The notes beneath the pieces are model-generated. The model was not told the origin of the DNA. It made no database searches and worked only from the letters and a program-made list of their open reading frames with translations. Positions 5,246-6,179 of a stretch of 6,179 nt of DNA are shown piece after piece. This DNA comes from Cyanobacteria bacterium UBA7694. Its GTDB lineage: Bacteria > Cyanobacteriota > Sericytochromatia > UBA7694. Made by a program: the position numbers and the translations under genes. Every line of letters starts with the position of its first letter. Position 1 is the stretch's first letter. The DNA lies in the NCBI GenBank assembly GCA_002482705.1, contig DLGM01000375.1, positions 1 to 6,179 of the forward strand, given 5' to 3'.

Positions 5246-5461
5246 ATGGGAGCAGCAGAACGCTTTAATGCCTTACCCCAAGATATTCAAGAAGAAGTCC
5301 TCCAGTTTATGGATTACCTTTTAGCGAAACGGGAGCGTCAAGAGGCGATGAAAGTGGATGACAGCTTAGATGCTGTTTTGGCATTTAAGGGTGCCGGGGC
5401 TGAGCTCTGGAAAGATGTGGATCCAGATGCCTACATTGCCGAATTGAGAGCGGATTGGTGA
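5246..5461 (+). CDS. VapB-like antitoxin, DUF2281-type
   Basis: A 71-residue, acidic, mostly helical protein. The N-terminal helix FNALPQDIQEEVLQFMDYLLAKRER (7-31) is the typical DUF2281-like LP..I..EVL.F..FLL pattern, and the C-terminal YIAELRADW (63-71) is the common end of small antitoxins that wrap their toxin. It has no AbrB, ribbon-helix-helix or Phd DNA-binding domain that I can see. The gene has a strong AGGAGGT 5 bases before ATG and overlaps the PIN toxin gene by GTGA (5458-5461), the usual coupled order of antitoxin then toxin. It should neutralise the downstream PIN nuclease and perhaps repress the operon. Base use is more AT-rich than in polX, which fits a gene acquired horizontally, though that is weak evidence. 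Confidence 0.8.
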   Translation: MGAAERFNALPQDIQEEVLQFMDYLLAKRERQEAMKVDDSLDAVLAFKGAGAELWKDVDPDAYIAELRADW

Positions 5462-5892
5462 GCGGCGTTTTTTGGGACAGTAATCTTTTCATTTATCTCG
5501 TTGAGAATGTCGCTCCCTATGTCACTCAGGTGGAGTTATTGGTGCAACACATGCGCCAAAAGCGTTTGCCGCTGATTACCTCGGCACTCACTGTCTGTGA
5601 AACTTTGGTGAAGCCCACCCGTGAACAGCGTACGGATTTAATTCTTCATTATCAGCACCTCTTTGATCGCATTCCGTTGATCTCCATTGATGCTTCCATC
5701 GCTCCTTTATTTGCTGAAGTGAGATCTCAGCGCCAAATTAAAGGGCCTGATGCTTTACAATTGGCCTGTGCTTTGCGCGCAGGTGCGAGCATATTCTTGA
5801 CCAATGATGAGCGCCTCTCCACTTTTTCACATCCTGCTTTAAAGACCTATAGCTTAAGTACGTATCTGGCTGCGATCAAGCTTGCTGAGTGA
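5458..5892 (+). CDS. PIN domain toxin, VapC-like ribonuclease
   Basis: A 144-residue PIN-domain protein, a typical VapC length. The acidic active site is present: D7 in FWDSNLFIYL, E48 in VCETLV, D98 in KGPDALQLA and D117 in LTNDERL. PIN toxins cleave RNA, often tRNA or rRNA, using divalent metal, and are held inactive by the cognate antitoxin. GTG 5458 is chosen over TTG 5455 because it forms a GTGA overlap with the antitoxin stop, and the protein then begins MSGVFWDSN, close to the normal PIN start. Its expression is expected to depend on translation of the antitoxin. The 3' end overlaps the convergent unknown gene by 17 bases. All catalytic positions are intact, so the toxin is likely functional. 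Confidence 0.9.
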   Translation: MSGVFWDSNLFIYLVENVAPYVTQVELLVQHMRQKRLPLITSALTVCETLVKPTREQRTDLILHYQHLFDRIPLISIDASIAPLFAEVRSQRQIKGPDALQLACALRAGASIFLTNDERLSTFSHPALKTYSLSTYLAAIKLAE

Positions 5893-6178
5893 CGTTTTGC
5901 TCTTGGTAGAAAACCGCTCGCCCTTGGGCCAGGGCGGCTGTGCCGACGGGCGTGAGCCAGGGCTCGATCATCGAGACCAGCAGGTCGGTGGCGAGCAGCA
6001 GCTTCTCTGTGTCGCTGCCGGGATGCAGAATGTCCAGATCACCCATCCAGCCATCACCGAGGATATAGTTCTGCCATAAAAATCGCTCTCGCTCCGGCGC
6101 GCCGAACTCCGGGCGCAGCCAGCCGAGGGCCTGAAAACCTTGGAACATGTGCTCGAACTGGGCGCGGCGGGTGTCCAT
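5876..6178 (-). CDS. Hypothetical protein, partial or complete at the right edge
   Basis: An open frame of 100 codons ends at TGA (complement of 5876-5878). The ATG at 6176-6178 is the last possible codon in the window, so it may be the true start or an internal Met. I do not recognise the family. The product is rich in Trp and aromatic residues (W20, W35, W44, W74; FLWQNYILGDGW at 33-44), has acidic stretches and a helix-like segment DTEKLLLATDLLVSMIEPWL (56-75), and no clear signal peptide. The DNA is GC-rich and coding-like, unlike the AT-leaning toxin gene it overlaps by 17 bases. The + strand frame over it (5882-6079) is judged a shadow. Coding status is likely; function unknown. Confidence 0.6.
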   Translation of the reverse strand: MDTRRAQFEHMFQGFQALGWLRPEFGAPERERFLWQNYILGDGWMGDLDILHPGSDTEKLLLATDLLVSMIEPWLTPVGTAALAQGRAVFYQEQNVTQQA

Positions 6179-6179
6179 T

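Overview
The window looks like an ordinary chromosomal stretch of a Gram-negative bacterium of medium GC content. The evidence is good Shine-Dalgarno sequences, sigma70-like promoters and a lipoprotein signal peptide whose +2 residue is Asp. A YafD-like nuclease, a HIT protein ending in WPPG, a bacterial PolX and an AmmeMemoRadiSam protein B do not fix the lineage. A proteobacterium, or a relative of the cyanobacteria, would both fit.

Layout, left to right: the C-terminal end of an AmmeMemoRadiSam system protein B (MEMO1 family), then 3 bases later an endonuclease/exonuclease/phosphatase (EEP) family gene, both on +. A stand-alone response-regulator receiver follows on -, overlapping the EEP gene tail to tail. 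A 370-base AT-rich spacer holds a strong + strand terminator, a small palindrome and two promoters. Next come a lipoprotein with an NTF2-like region and a TPR protein in one + operon, in the same frame and separated only by a stop and one codon. A HIT hydrolase on - overlaps the TPR gene tail to tail. The 263-base spacer that follows carries a divergent promoter pair and a structured, terminator-ended RNA candidate of about 118 nt. Then come a complete 581-residue PolX on +, a VapBC-like toxin-antitoxin pair (DUF2281-like antitoxin and PIN toxin) with a candidate operator, and an unrecognised gene on - that runs to the right edge and overlaps the toxin gene.

Most genes are housekeeping or stress-type functions: nucleotide hydrolysis, DNA repair synthesis, signalling and toxin-antitoxin. 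No mobile element, CRISPR array, tRNA or rRNA was found. The two most interesting points are the unannotated structured RNA candidate in front of polX, and a repeated gene architecture. In that architecture, convergent genes overlap at their stops with no terminator between them, and the + strand terminators lie only beyond the opposing gene. This predicts long antisense 3' ends over the receiver and HIT genes. The HIT protein also has Tyr in place of the first His of its triad. I see no clear new multi-gene defence or metabolic system.
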